From: Calliopum simillimum
Taxonomy: Eukaryota; Arthropoda; Insecta; Diptera; Lauxaniidae
DNA: 64,000 nt
NCBI GenBank assembly: GCA_951812925.1
Contig: OX638368.1
Location: 80,954,909 to 81,018,908, forward strand
Reading direction: 5' to 3'
In this document: positions 22,135-34,415 of the stretch, piece after piece
How positions within the stretch are numbered: position 1 is the stretch's first letter
Layout: every line of letters starts with the position of its first letter
Position numbers and translations under genes: made by a program
The notes under the pieces: model-generated
The model's input: the letters and a program-made list of their open reading frames with translations, nothing else
The model's database searches: none
What the model was told of the DNA's origin: nothing

Positions 22135-22858
22135 ATTAGTGCGAGCCAATTTTTTCCACGACCAACCATCTAACGAAATGTAATCTACAGAACATTTTTC
22201 CAATAAACCATGGGGGTAAGATTAATATCAAGCTCCCGCTTTTAACGAGAACTTTTTGCATCATGATGTATATCAATCATTGGTTTTGTCAGCTTTCTGA
22301 ATCTATTTTTACCATGAATGATTTGTAATATTCAGGCCAAGATTCAAACAGGTTTTCTTGAAAACTGGTCAAAAATCCTGAAACTTCAGGATCAAAAAGT
22401 TGGAGCCAGCAATTTTTTTAATTGAAATTACTTTATTTTGGTGTTTAAAAACCAAGTCTAAAATCTCCATCGAGATCACTGTCGCATAAAAAGTTGTTCA
22501 GGCTCAAAGTTGACGAGGATATTTGTAAAAAACACTTTTAAAACGGAAGTGATATGGAGGATGATTTTTGACATTTGTTTTATAACACCAAATAAAGATT
22601 CCAATCAAAAAATTGCTGTTGCTTCTAAAACAGATTCAAAAAGTAGACAAAACTATACTTTTTTTAGGATGATGCAATAGTGTTTTCTAAAGAAGGTATC
22701 CTTTTAATATCAAAATGTCGTAGAACACTCTTCGCGTTAAAAATCGGGGGCTCGATATTAATTTCAGATCAATGTTTCACTGGCCAAATTTTCTTAGAGT
22801 TTTCCGTAGATAACTTTTTAGTTAAATGCTTGGCTGGGCCGACTATTTTATTTCGAAT
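22135..22858. mobile_element. old palindromic element related to the 9066 MITE
   Basis: 22135-22255 is mirrored, with many changes, by 22735-22858, and both resemble the inner part of the MITE at 9066 (AAACCATGGG, AATATCGAGC words). The ends are too eroded for a TSD. Confidence 0.55.
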
Positions 22859-23158
22859 AATCGCCACTGCCTGGTAATGTTTTGATGAGCCATCAAACCC
22901 TTGAAAAAGTTTATAAGCTGTAAAAGCAGCTTGACCCCACGAGACACATCGAACCTGATCGCCGTTAAATTCAGGAAGCGATTTAACTAGGTCGAGTGAC
23001 TCATCGCAATTTATACCTGGAACAATTTCTACTGCTTTATATTCTTCAACTCGTGTTGGCGTCTATAATTTGTTTAGTCTGTTAGTCAAGATTTGCATTT
23101 GTTGTTCAAAAGTATTCCTAGTAATTTCTGCTTCGTTTTGAACTGCCGCGGTCAACAT
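22849..23158 (-). pseudogene. gypsy gag fragment
   Basis: Read from an ATG at 23158, about 100 codons contain one stop (TAG) and then LDLVKSLPEFNGDQ and YQAVAIIR motifs typical of gag of gypsy elements of the mdg3/micropia type. It is cut off where the palindromic element begins. It may belong to the same family as gypsy C but is not collinear with the integrase piece at 24195. Confidence 0.6.
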
Positions 23159-23826
23159 GATTCTTTATGAAGATTCATCTATTTTTAAATTTTTTATGAA
23201 AATTAACGAAATTTGCAATCGGGCGGATTTATTTATTGCAAAATTGTAATTCACGATTTCAAAAACTTAACAGATTCAATAACAAATTGTGAGTCACTGA
23301 ATGTTTCAGTTACAGTTTTTTTAATTTGACAGCAAATGTCCCGATGATGTTCAGATGATGTCCTTTAATTTTTTTGGTAGATTTTTATTTTTGTTCTTTT
23401 ATTTGATTGTTGTTTTCTTCTTTTATTTTGTCTTTTCTTATTTTGTAAGGTAAAACTTCCAATGCAGTTTTAAGGTTATTCGTTATTTTGTTTTTATTTT
23501 TGCATTTTTACAATTTTCGCTTTTGTTGATTGTTTTCGTTTATTTTCTTCCTTATAATCTTAAAAGCTGATTCATTTACATATGCATAGTAAAATTTTCG
23601 ATTTTTCAGTGGAATTTTTCAGTTGGTTTTTTTTTTTTTTTTGTTGCCTTTTCGCCTTTTATGAGGGTACTTGTTTAATGTGCTTATTTTTTTCGTTGGT
23701 TTTGGTTTTAGATTTATTTATAAATTATAGTTTTTATATTTTGAAAATTTTTATTTTTCAATTTTATTCAATATCATTTTTCAAACTGAATTTTTTAATG
23801 TGAAAATTTATTTTTTTTTAATACAA
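23159..23826. other. T-rich non-coding stretch
   Basis: Nothing is recognised; it may be the leader or LTR of the gag fragment. Long T runs occur at about 23626-23642 and 23809-23818. Confidence 0.35.
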
Positions 23827-24003
23827 CCCAGTGTGCCAGACGGTTCAAATCTTCGCTTTTTTATCCGTTACGGATCCGTTACTGATCCGTTTGCGGGAGA
23901 AATTCCAAAAAAATAAACGATTCGTTTTTTTTTGGGAATCTCTCCCGCCAACGGATCAGTAACGGATAAAAAAGCGAAGATTTGAACCGTCTGGCACACT
24001 GGG
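23827..24003. mobile_element. hairpin MITE, copy 2
   Basis: A 177-bp palindrome with the same ends as copy 1; the flanks read AA on both sides. Confidence 0.8.
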
Positions 24004-24194
24004 AAATAACTAAATTTTATTTTATTTTAAAGTTATTTTTGTTAAGTTTTATCAGTTTTTTTGTAATTGTTTTCTATGTAAACTTGTTGACATTGCATAA
24101 AATAAGATACTGTAAAACTTGTATTACCTCGGGAACTCAAAATTTGTGAAAGACTTATATAACTAAATATTTCAATACATTTGCAGTTGTGGCC

Positions 24195-24645
24195 TCATTC
24201 ATAGCTTTCAAAAATGTGAATTTTGCCATGTAATCCACCACTATAAAAATATAGGAATTTCCCTCGTTTGACCTCGTGTATTTTCTGAAACGGCCTACTT
24301 GTTACGACTTCACACCCTATACTTGGCCTCAAAGTTTTGTTTGATGACTTTGACACTTTGCAAGTTAGGCAGCTACGTATATAATTCCTTGCTTGCAAAG
24401 TCATAGTTTCATTGCCGTAAGCGGTGCAAAGTTTTTGCTACTCCTCCATGGCTGCATGTTTCCGGCTCGTGTGCTCTGGCAATCAACGTCGAAGTTAACG
24501 CTTCTGGAACCCAGAGTTTCCACTTTAGCTTTCCCCTATCCTCTTGTTCAAATTTTACTCTTTTATATGTTATGTTATCTTCCACATTCCCAACGGACAA
24601 CTTTGCCTGATTCGCTTGTATGGTTCTCGCAAAAAGAGTCCACAA
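24195..24645 (-). pseudogene. gypsy integrase fragment (gypsy C-like)
   Basis: The minus strand gives the integrase zinc-finger region (HGGVAKT followed, after a frameshift, by CLTCKVSKSSN) and the beginning of the core. It resembles 8440-8700 in gypsy C. No flanking gypsy parts are attached. Confidence 0.7.
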
Positions 24646-24768
24646 AAACTCAGTTAATTATTAATATGGTTGGAAATTACGAAAAAGTACAAGTATAAGA
24701 TTTTACAGTTTAAAGATTCATTTCACAATGACTAAGTACCTATGTAATTTTTAACATTAAGTTTACTT

Positions 24769-24948
24769 ATTTAATAACGAAAAACTTTTTCTTAATCGGT
24801 GATTTCTGTTCGCCAGTCGTTATAAAAGTGACGCTATTTTATTTAAAACTTCATGGCATTGACAACATATAATTTTACAACTGTCATTATGAAAATATGT
24901 TCAAATATAGATGGCGTTATTTGACATTTAAGTCCTGAACACATTACA
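24769..24948 (-). repeat. gypsy B 3' LTR
   Basis: About 180 bp match 37342-37519 closely in the same orientation. On the minus strand the LTR starts TGTAATGTGTTC and is preceded by a purine run (about 24949-24961) that would serve as polypurine tract. Confidence 0.75.
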
Positions 24949-25003
24949 TTTCCTTGTCCTCAATCATCGAATATATGACTTTACAAAATTCTTACAACTA
25001 CTA

Positions 25004-25448
25004 TTAATTAATAAAGTGTGGTTCATAATCAACAGTAGCCACAGACCTGGGATCCTCCTTTAGTGTCAACCATTTCCTTATTTTATTAGACTCAACTACT
25101 CCATTATAGGGTAACTGAGTCACTTGACAGTTCTCTTTATCTTTGACCACATAACGATCATTCGGTAAAATTTTATGAATAATGTAAGGACCGCGATATT
25201 TTTGTATAAACTTTTTATTGGTTCCCATTGAGCTATCGACGTGACGTATTACAATATAATCGCCGACAGAATATTGCCTTGCTGACGCACTGCATCTTAA
25301 AAATTGTTTCAAATTATATTCTTGTGACTTTTCAATATTTTTCAATGCAGTCAAACGGTCACTTGTCAGATCACGGTTGGTACTTCTACTTTGTTTTGAA
25401 TCTAAATGCTCTGAAAATTCATCAATAATTTTACCACGTTGATTTACC
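25004..25448 (-). pseudogene. gypsy B integrase C-terminal part
   Basis: This is an integrase tail with the GPY-type module (YRGPYIIHKILPNDRY) and the end of pol, close to the equivalent part of gypsy A at 31200-31440. The frame starts at the gypsy A insertion point; the rest of the integrase lies at 31532-32730. Confidence 0.8.
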
Positions 25449-25470
25449 GCTGTAGTAAATTTTAGTCTTA

Positions 25471-26397
25471 GGGCCAGTTTTTCAGTGCAAGTTTAAACTT
25501 CGTTTAAACGACGTTTTATTAAACGCGTTTAAATTGTTAAACTCGTTTAAATATGAAATGACTTTTTCAGTGCGAGTTTAACTGAAATTCGTTACTTTGA
25601 TTTTTAGTAGGCATTACTGAAAAATGACAAGCAGTTGACTTATAAATATTGAAATTTTTTGACAACTCGCAGCGAGAGATTTAATTTTTAGAAAAGTTTC
25701 CCTAAATTCCTTCTGATCCTTCTGGGAAGCTGAGAAAATGTCAGGAGCAGCATCAGCAACAACAAAGCAGCGGGTGGCTACAAGAAAATTTCGATTGCCC
25801 GTATTCCTGCGAAAATTTATTTCTCAGGCTTTCAATTATTGGTGCTTGGCCACCACAACAGTTGGCCTTTTTAACTATATCACCGCTGAAGAAGCTGATT
25901 TAATGAAAAATGTACCTGGTTGGGACGTTGGTGCCTGGTAAAGGGAGCCAGTATCAAAGCTTTGCCCAGGAGCATCTTGGTTGCTCCAATGTTTAAGGAA
26001 TTTCATGGTCATACTGATTGAAAATCATATGCAGAACGTAATCACATGAAATAGTGGTCAAAAGTGAAGTTTGTGAATTACTTATTTTCAAAATAAAATA
26101 AAAGACGAAGGATAAACTTCAGAACTGAAATAAATTCTTCTCTTCCAAATTATGGATTTTTTTTATTCATTTATTTATTTGTTTTTTCCTGTTTAATTTT
26201 TTAAAAATGTGTCAATTTTGATTTATTTATCAAAAGTTGTCAAAACAAAATTATAAGTTAAACGGAATTTAAACGGCCAATATTGTTCAGTTAAAGTTAG
26301 TTTAAACTACGTTTAACATTAACTGAAAAACACATTCCAGAGTTTAAACTTAGTTTAAACCAGAAAATGAGTTTAACTTGCACTGAAAAACTGGCCC
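25471..26397. mobile_element. PIF-type MITE with captured gene-like insert, TTA TSD
   Basis: The ends are GGGCCAGTTTTTCAGTGC and its complement, flanked by TTA (25468-25470 and 26398-26400). Beyond the ends the arms are rich in GTTTAAAC words. The middle (about 25640-26130) is not palindromic and looks like the transcript of a cellular gene (next entry). Confidence 0.8.
25738..25941 (+). pseudogene. small cellular-gene-like fragment carried by the MITE
   Basis: The 67-codon frame begins with a basic, hydroxylated N-terminus (TTKQRVATRKFR) and a hydrophobic stretch (NYWCLATTTVGLFNYI), then EEADLMKNVPGW. This resembles a small mitochondrial inner-membrane protein in style, but I cannot name it. 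It ends at TAA after VGAW; a frame downstream (about 25942-26040) looks like its decayed continuation. Composition and the presence of AATAAA words at about 26093-26100 suggest a processed transcript or captured exon. Function unknown. Confidence 0.45.
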
Positions 26398-26748
26398 TTA
26401 GTATATTTAAATAGTGTATACGCGCCCTTACAATATCCGAAGTAAGAGGCATCCCTGTATTGTTATTGATTATTGGTAACCTTGAAAAACAGATCAGAGA
26501 TCGACATTTTGTTTTGTAAAAAGAAGATTAATTCGATTTTTCCGAGTTGATTTGTAAGCGTATACGCATATAGAGAAAATAGAGAAATAAAACAATTTAG
26601 AGAAATAAAACAATTTAAAACTTAAATCTAATTAATTTATTCTTTAAAAGAGCCTTTATAACTTTCAAAAGTGGGATAACCAAGAATATAAAAGTTTTTC
26701 TTGTACAAAACTGAAATAAATTGACAGTGAAAAATACCGACGCTTGCC

Positions 26749-28025
26749 ATGGAAAATCAGTTAAACCGTCGTGAGTTGCTTCGTGTATTGGCAGATGCAA
26801 ACGTTGATGTACCCGAAGGCGCTTGAGTCGCAGATGTAAGGCAGTTGATCAGAAATAACCTTCAATTGTTTAGTGAAGGAAACGACGTCGATTATGGTGC
26901 AGAGAAAGCAGAGTCTGAAGTGGAAGATGATCCATTAGGAGCTGCTGCGTACAATAGCAACGTGCTACAACAACAACAGCAGATAAATGAAAACCGACGC
27001 AACGTAGTTGATGACGCCCAAGTACAACAACAGCAGCAAAATGAAAACCGACGCAACGTAGTTGATGACGCCGAAGTACAACAACAACAGCAGATAAACT
27101 CAAACCGACGCAACGAATTTAATGAAGCCGAAGCACAACAACAACAGCAGTTAAATGAAAACCGACGCAAAATTTTAGAAGACTCCAAAGTTTTGGAAAC
27201 TGAGTTGATAAATTTGCAACGAAAACATGAAATTTTGCGATTGAAACGTGAAATCGGTGGATGGAGCGTGGTGAATTTAATCCGAGACACACGGTGCCAT
27301 CTGTTCCTGTTGGTGTGCGCAAAGTAAATTTTAATGATCGTAAAATTTAGTGGCGCTGAGCGTATGTTTAGTGTGAATGAGCAATGAATGGAGCAAATAT
27401 TTAAACAAGTACATGCTGACGAATTGCTGAAGTCTTTAACGCTACGAAATTCATTAATAGGATCAGCCCGCCTGTTGTTAAAGGGGAACGCCTTTTCATA
27501 TGATGACTTAAAAGCAATCCTTTTAAAGGAGTTCGGTCGAACGATTAGCCGCCAGGAAATTTATCAAGCACTCAGAAGTCGAGCAAAGAAACCGACAGAG
27601 AGTATTCGGGCTATGTCATGGAAATGGAATCTATCGCACACCAGAGTGACATCACTGATACCGAGTTAGTGGTGTTCATCCAGGAAGGTTTGCACGGTCG
27701 AATAAATGATTATTCCATTTTTATGACTGCACGTACAATCGAAGGTTTGAAGAATGTCATTGATTTACTGGAACAACGTCAAGCCATACGAAGCACCGAT
27801 GTCAAACATGAGTTCAAAGGCGAACATAGAGCAAAACCTTCATTTAAGCAAGCTACTGATACATCTTCACTTGCTTCTAATAGTAACGATCGATGTTATA
27901 ATTGTTCCCGTAAGGATCACTGACGGATTAACTGCCCTTATGAACTGCGACCAAAGGATGTTTGCTTCAACTGTTGGAAGCAAGGTCATGACCGTAAGTC
28001 CTGCCCAGGCCCGAAGTACGTCCAA
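26749..28025 (+). pseudogene. gypsy A gag
   Basis: Gag starts at an ATG at 26749. A TGA at 26824 interrupts the frame after 25 codons, and the main frame resumes until 27327. A stretch at about 26968-27175 encodes four copies of an Asn-Arg-Arg/Asp-Asp/poly-Gln unit of about 20 residues. Further gag frames run 27388-27669 and 27618-27923. Two CCHC knuckles (CYNC at 27894, with a stop inside, and CFNC at about 27961) close it. Confidence 0.75.
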
Positions 28026-28028
28026 AAG

Positions 28029-28472
28029 ATGAAATCAACCATAGCTGCAGTAAATTCACCAGACGATTGGTTTGTTGGAGAAGATGGAACGGAACATCAA
28101 GGACATGTTGACATAACAGCCGCTGCTAAGTCTTTAAGTGCTATAAATTTGGTGTTGCCTTTATTGACTGTGAGATCGATTGCAGTGCTAACTCAACTCT
28201 ATTTTTTTTTTGATACTGGTAGTCCCGTTAACCTCATTCAACGATCAGCCGTCCAAGCCGAATTAAATAATAAATTAATTGAAACGAAGTTTAACGGACT
28301 TGGACGAACAAAAATTTATACTCACGGTAAATTAAATTGCAAAATAACATTTAGAAATCGTAGTCAAAAAGTAATTTTAATTGTTGTTCCAGATGAAGTG
28401 CTACCAGTGCCTTTACTTTTGGGGCGAATAGCTTTGCAAGAACTAGGCATCGGCTTATATATGATAGATTGA
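28029..28472 (+). pseudogene. gypsy A protease
   Basis: An aspartic protease with the active-site motif FDTGSPVNLI and a downstream LLLGR-ALQELGI block. The catalytic Asp is kept. The frame is separate from gag and RT. Confidence 0.7.
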
Positions 28473-28517
28473 AAATCTTTAAGTTTATTTTCTGTTAATT
28501 TAAATAAGTTTAATAAA

Positions 28518-30456
28518 ATGAATAAAACCGAAGAGTTGTGTTTTTGCTCGGTTGATCTTAGTGTCTCTAGAAAATTAGCTTCAGCAAGTATTGATTTGAT
28601 ACCTACAGCACTGGTTTCGGATAAAATTAGTCAGTTTAGTAAAGAGGAAAGTCAGAATACAAAACCACGTAGTACAATAAGAAAGCAAAATAGTTTTGAC
28701 GCAAAAGGTTTTGAGCAAGGTAATTTTAAGCAAAATAATTTTAAGCCAAATGTTTACAGCGATAGATTGGTCGTAATAAGATCTAATTCTAATGACAGTA
28801 GTTACCCTGACTGTATCACTGAACCACTTTGTACTTTTGAAGCTGAAGCTTCTGCGCTTTGTTCCATAGATTATAAGCAAAACCCGAATGAGATAGACAT
28901 AAACCCACAATTAACAAAGTCGAAAGGGGAGACGTTGCAGCGATTAATTTCTGATGAGTATTTATGTACAGACACTGAAGTCACGCCGCTTGATTATGAA
29001 ATGAAAATACGATTGGAATCGGAAGTGCCATTTCACTGTTCTCCGCGACGTTTTTCATATGAAGAACGAATTGCATTGAAAGAGATTACAGATGAATATG
29101 TAGAGAAAGGTATCATAAGGCCTAGTTACTCACCGTATGCTTCAAATGTTGTAATAGTAAGAAAGAAAAATGGGGAATACCGAAAATGTGTAGATTATTG
29201 GACCTTGAACAAAATAACATTCCGCGATAATTTTCCACTACCACTTATAGAAACGTGTCTTGAATATTTAGGAGGAAAAAAATACTTCACAACATTAGAC
29301 CTCAAAAATGGATACTATCATGTCAAATTAGCTGAAGACTCGAAGAAATACACTTCGTTTGTTACACCATATGGCCAGTTCGAATACGAAGTAATGCCCT
29401 TTGGACTAAGGAATGCTTCCACCGTATTTATGCGATTTATTTATTACGCTCTGAGGGATCTAATTGATCAAGGAAAAATAATAGTGTATATGGATGATAT
29501 CAGCGTTGCAACTGAAACCTGTGAGTCTCATTTAGATTTGCTCGTTCAAGTTTTACGGAGGTTGGCGAAACTTGGGTTGGAGCTGAACTTAAAAAAATGT
29601 AAATTTGCATATGAACGTGTTGATTTCTTAGGATATTCTGCAAGCAAAGATGGAATATTACCAAACGATGCGCATATCCGATCGATTGCTAGCTACCCTG
29701 GCCTAAAACACCAAGGCAGATACGCTCATGTCTCGGACTATTCTCATATTTCCGAAAATTTATACCGAACTATTCTAAAATCGATCATCCGATGCAAGAA
29801 CTACTTCGAAATGGAGTAAAATTCAACTTTAATGAGAAATGTTTGGAGTCATTTAGAGAATTAAAAGCGAAGCTTATCTCTCCACCCGTATTAGCTATTT
29901 TTAACCGAAAACGGGAGACCGAATTACATACTGATGCAAGCAAGGTTGGATTTGGTGCGGTGCTGTTACAACGGCAGGATGACGGAAAATTTCATCCAGT
30001 TTATTTTTTTTCACAAGCGACAACGGCCGAGGAGACAAGAATGCATAGCTATGAGTTGGAGACATTGGCGGTAGTTTATGCATTGCATAGGTTCAAAAAC
30101 TATTTGCACGGTATTTCATTCAAAATTGTCACCAATTGTAGTGCCCTTTCACTTGCATTCGAAAAGAAGACAATGAATTCAAAAATTGTACGCATCGCAG
30201 TGGCGTTTCAATGGGGCATGCTGACGCACTTAGCCGAAGTAACGAAACCGACGACACTGAACCTGAAGATTTCCACTCGAAGGTGATGAACAGAGTTATA
30301 GCGATATGTGATCAAAGTGGAGCTGAAGTGAGAAATGCAAGTGAAGAAACCGAATTCAGCAAGGAGAACGTCAAAAAGATACCATGTAGAACTATAACCC
30401 CAGCGATGGTTGAAGAGCTTGTTTTTTTTTATACAGGCCACTCAAAATTGAGATGA
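28518..30456 (+). pseudogene. gypsy A reverse transcriptase and RNase H
   Basis: The RT frame (28518-29819) keeps YRKCVDYWTLNK, TTLDLKNGYY, VMPFGLRNAS and the YMDDI active site. RNase H (29792-30286) keeps TELHTDASKVGFGAVL and SYELETLAV, followed after a frameshift by the tether (GHADALSR, 30211-30456). The RT ends by frameshift near 29700. Confidence 0.8.
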
Positions 30457-31441
30457 GAAAGATATGTGAGCAGCTGAAAAAAAATTATTGGTTTGATAAA
30501 ATGAAAGAAAAAGTCGACAAATACATAAAAAACTGCCTACGATGTATAATGTGTTCTCCACCGCCCCAATAAATGAACACAATCTGAATAGCATTCCGAA
30601 AAAGGCTGAACCATTCCATACACAACATGTAGATCATTTTGGGCCGCTGCCAGCAATTCGCTCATTACGTAAACATCCATTTGTGGTTATCGATTCTTTT
30701 ACTAAGCACGTGAAACTTTTCCCAGTGAAGTCTACAAGCACAAATGAAGTTAACGCATGTTTAAAAAAATACTTTCAAGATTATTCGCATCTTAAACGAA
30801 TAATTAGCGACAGAGGGACTTGTTTTACTTCGTTACAGTTCAGTTCGTTTAAGTTAGAATAAAATATGGAGCATATCAAAGTGGCAGTCGCATGACCGCA
30901 AGGTAATGGTCAAGTGGAGCAAGTTAATCGAGTTTTAAAAGCCATGTTGAGCAAAGTTACCGAACCAATGACGCATGATGATTGGGTTAGTATGCTTGGT
31001 CAACTCGAGTTTGCACTGAACAATTCAACACATAGTACAACCAGAAAAACACCAAGTCAGTTGCTGTTTGGTGTGGATCAAAGAGGGAAGGTCATTGATC
31101 ACCTTACCGAATATCTACAGGAGAAAAACTCCGATGAAAATAATCGAGATTTGAGGCAAATGAGGCAAGACGCCTCCGAAGCTAATCTAAAGAACTTCTC
31201 AAAGAGAAGTAAGCCACCGAAGTCATACTTAGAAGGGAAGTTTGTTGTCATTAGAAATGTAGACACGACCGCGGGAACAAACAAGAAATTTATTGAGAAG
31301 TTTCGTGGTCCATATATTATTCATAAAGTTTTGCCAAATGACCGTTATGTTGTTCGCGACAAAGAAAACTGTCAAATTACCCAGTTGCCATACGATGGCG
31401 TAATAGAAGCCTCACGAGTTCGTAGATGGAAAGTGCAGTAG
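30457..31441 (+). pseudogene. gypsy A integrase
   Basis: The zinc-finger region (30457-30560) is broken. The core shows HVDHFGPLP, IISDRGTCF and, after a stop at about 30859 and a change of frame, GNGQVEQVNR, so the D-D-E residues are present in pieces. The tail (FRGPYIIHKVLPNDRY) ends at 31441 just before the 3' LTR. Confidence 0.75.
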
Positions 31442-31531
31442 GTGCAAGATCGATGCGCATATAAAAAATAGAGAAATAAAACAATTTGAAACTTAAATCT
31501 AATTAATTTATTCTTCAAAAGAGCCTTTATA

Positions 31532-32731
31532 CCCCAAAAAGAAGTTGACTTGGTGTTTTTTTTGGGCTACTATGAAACACAATCAGCATGCTCAATCGGT
31601 TCACTTATTTTACTTAACATTGATTTAATCGCCCTGTTCACACCCTCTACCTGCCCGTTTGCCTGAGGTGAAGCCACAGCTACTTTAACATGTAATATTA
31701 GGGTGTCTCTTATTTGGGAAAAGTCAAAATTTTATGCCGCGCTCCCCCAGAATCGAAAGACTTTGAGAAAAAAATGAGATCCCCTAAACGACAGGTTTTT
31801 TTAAACGAATTAACCTGTGTCACGAAGACATTCAAATTTATATGAAAATTAACATAGATTTTATATACTTCTTGTTTTAACTTGCTGGGAATCGCGTTGC
31901 CTGAAATATTTTTCGCCATCAAATGTGTATCTTATTGTTTTTCGGGTCGCTGAACACGATACAAGTATCAAAATTAAATTTTGACAGCTGTCAACGGCTA
32001 CACGTGTCGACACAAGCTACTGGTTTAACCTCCATTGGTGTTTTGATTTGAAATCAGCTGTCAAAATTTAATTTTGACACTTGTATCGTGTTCAGCGACC
32101 CGAAAAACAATAAGATACACATTTGATGGCGAAAAATATTTCAGGCAACGCGATTCCCAGCAAGTTAAAACAAGAAGTATATAAAATCTATGTTAATTTT
32201 CATTTAAATTTGAATGTCTACGTGACACAGGTTAATTCGTTTAAAAAACCTGTCGTTTCGGGGATCTCATTTTTTTCTCAAAGTCTTTCGATTCTGGGGG
32301 AGCGCGACATAAAATTTTGACTTTTCCCAAATAAGAGACACCCTAATGTAATATACTATTACGATGTAAAAAGTTACTAAATTCGTTTGATGTGAAACAA
32401 GTGCCTCTATCAGAAATTATTCGCCTAGGCTGACTATAGTAACTGAAATATTAATCTAATGCGCAACAAACTTCCTTTGTACTTGTAGAATTTACGGGAT
32501 ACAATCTTACAAATTTCGTGAACGTTATTGATGGTAAAGGACCAATAATTTTTCCTTACTCATCGTAACACTTATCTTTTCCCAAATGTCCAATTTTCTC
32601 ATGAATCATTCTTATTATATTATCTTCCATCTCACTAGGGACATACAACAACAATTGGTCATTAGAACATTTGCGAAAAACTAACCCATTACACAATTCA
32701 AAATTTTCCACCTCGCCAATTTCAAGTTTGT
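31532..32731 (-). pseudogene. gypsy B integrase, N-terminal and core part
   Basis: From 32731 downward the minus strand shows the integrase finger region and an IISDRGTCF block up to about 32355. It is then interrupted by the foldback at 31699-32345, and continues with ASPQANGQVEGVNR and TPSQLLFG to 31532, where gypsy A is inserted. Several stops are present. Confidence 0.75.
31699..32345. mobile_element. palindromic element with 9-bp TSD ATGTAATAT
   Basis: The inverted ends are TAGGGTGTCTCTTATTTGGG on both sides and arms of about 300 bp mirror each other around 32020. ATGTAATAT stands at 31690-31698 and 32346-32354. Removing the element restores gypsy B integrase. A 9-bp TSD fits Mutator-like or Merlin-like elements better than hAT; no transposase is present. 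Frames of 65-70 codons reading MMAKNISGNAIPSKLK occur on both arms and may be the start of a lost gene. Confidence 0.8.
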
Positions 32732-34237
32732 TTAAAAGTTCTTTAATAGTTTCAACTCGACTTGAGCTATTTGAATCTGAAAATCGACATCACTGCTATT
32801 GACTATAGCAACAAGGGAATCTCCATTATTAGCTTGGATATAAGTAGATTTGGTATCAAAACTACTTTGTTTGGGATGACAGCGGCAGAGAGCATCCACA
32901 TGACCCATTAAATTTCCCGAGCGATGATGTATCGAATAGTTATAATTTTCCAGTTTCAATGCCTATCGAGTTAGCTATTCGTGGATTTAATTGTTTCTTA
33001 GTCAAGGTCATAGTTAAAGAATTGCAATGGGTAATTATCTTGAACGGGATTCCTTCAAGATACACACGAAATCTTCGTAATGCATATAAATATTATCGAA
33101 AGAGATTCCGACTCAAAACTATGATATTTCGATTCTGCTAAAGTAGCAGATTTAGAAAAATAAGTTACAGGATGAAATTTACCATCATTTTGTCTCTGTA
33201 GTAATGCAGAACCAAATACTAAACTACTAGCATCGTAATGCAGCTCAGTTTCTGACATCGGATTATAAATTGATAGAATAGGAGCAGCGGCCAGACGATC
33301 ACGTAACTCAAAAAATGCTGCCTGGCATGTATCGGAAAAATCAAATGGCACATTATTTTTCAACCAGTTGAGAAGTGGCTTAGCAATTTTTGAAAAAGAT
33401 GGCACAAATCTACGAAAATAAGAAAACAAACCTATAGCAGTATGCAAATCTTTTTGGCTCTTTGGAATAGGATATCTTTCAATAGCTTTGACATGCGAAT
33501 TACTTGGATGTATCCCATGCACTGAGACTGAATACCCAAGGTATTCAATTTCTCTGAAACCGAACTTACATTTTTTAAGTTTTAATTCTAAACCCTATTC
33601 ATATATTCGACTTAAAACTTCTTTAACAATCTCAAGGTGTGAATCAAAATCAGTAGATGCAATTAAAATATCGTCAATATACATAATAATTTTATTTGAA
33701 TTTATCAAATCTTGAAAAATATTATACACAAATCTTTGAAAATTAGAGGGTGCAGTTTTTAGCCCAAATGGCATTTTTAAAAATTCAAATTGTCCGTACT
33801 GAGTAACGAAAACAGGAAAGGGGATGGAATCTTCATCCATCGCACATTGATAAAAGCCATCTTTCAAATCAAGTAAAGTAAACCAAGACTTACCAGCCAT
33901 ATATTCAATACAATCCTCAATATGAGGAAGAGGGAAATTATCTCGCACTGTTTTCTTATTTAAACATCGATAATCAACACACATTCTAATTTCACCAGTC
34001 TTTTTTTTTCACTAAAACTATTGGCGACGCATATGGAGATTAACTAGGTCTAATAATTTGTCTAGATAGTAAATCGTCAGTAATTTTTCGCACTTCTGTT
34101 CGGTTATAAAAAGATAAGCGACGTAGTGAACTATGAAATGGTATATCATCCGTTAACCGAATTTTCATTTTATAACTATAAGGCTTCAGTTCAAACTCTA
34201 CTGGTTGTAAATAATAATTGGCTATAATCATCTTCAC
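32732..34237 (-). pseudogene. gypsy B reverse transcriptase and RNase H
   Basis: From 34237 the RT begins (DIPFHSS, then MCVDYRCLNK, FTLLDLKDGFY, KMPFGLKTAP and active site YIDDI at about 33683-33697). RNase H follows (33522-33055: ELHYDASSLVFGSALLQRQ), then the tether (MGHVDALCRC, 32959-32732). Frameshifts separate the blocks, but the active-site aspartates are kept. Confidence 0.8.
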
Positions 34238-34415
34238 TTATCAGCTTGTTTATTAGAAATATCTTGGCACAAATTAATATTATATTGACACACACCAACA
34301 TCGATAGCACAAAGCTCCGTAAAAATTTCATCGATATGGTTCTCTGAATGATTAGAACTACTTGACGCGACCTGATTATAACTTTTACTTTCGTTAATCT
34401 CTAATTGTTTGGCAC

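Larger units (their letters stand above)
25449..31535 (+). mobile_element. gypsy-type LTR retroelement A, inserted in gypsy B
   Basis: The LTRs share a stretch with GAGAAATAAAACAATTT and GAGCCTTTATA (26595-26660 and 31470-31532); the right LTR is much shorter. The left LTR is split by a MITE at 25471. The insertion sits exactly in the gypsy B integrase frame, with TACC at both edges as a possible 4-bp TSD. Gag, protease, RT, RNase H and integrase follow in order with scattered frameshifts. A and B are related families, judging by their similar integrase tails. Confidence 0.85.

Noticed and set aside
26870..27322. Cys-rich minus-strand frames
   Set aside because: They are the antisense of the poly-Gln coding repeats of gypsy A gag.
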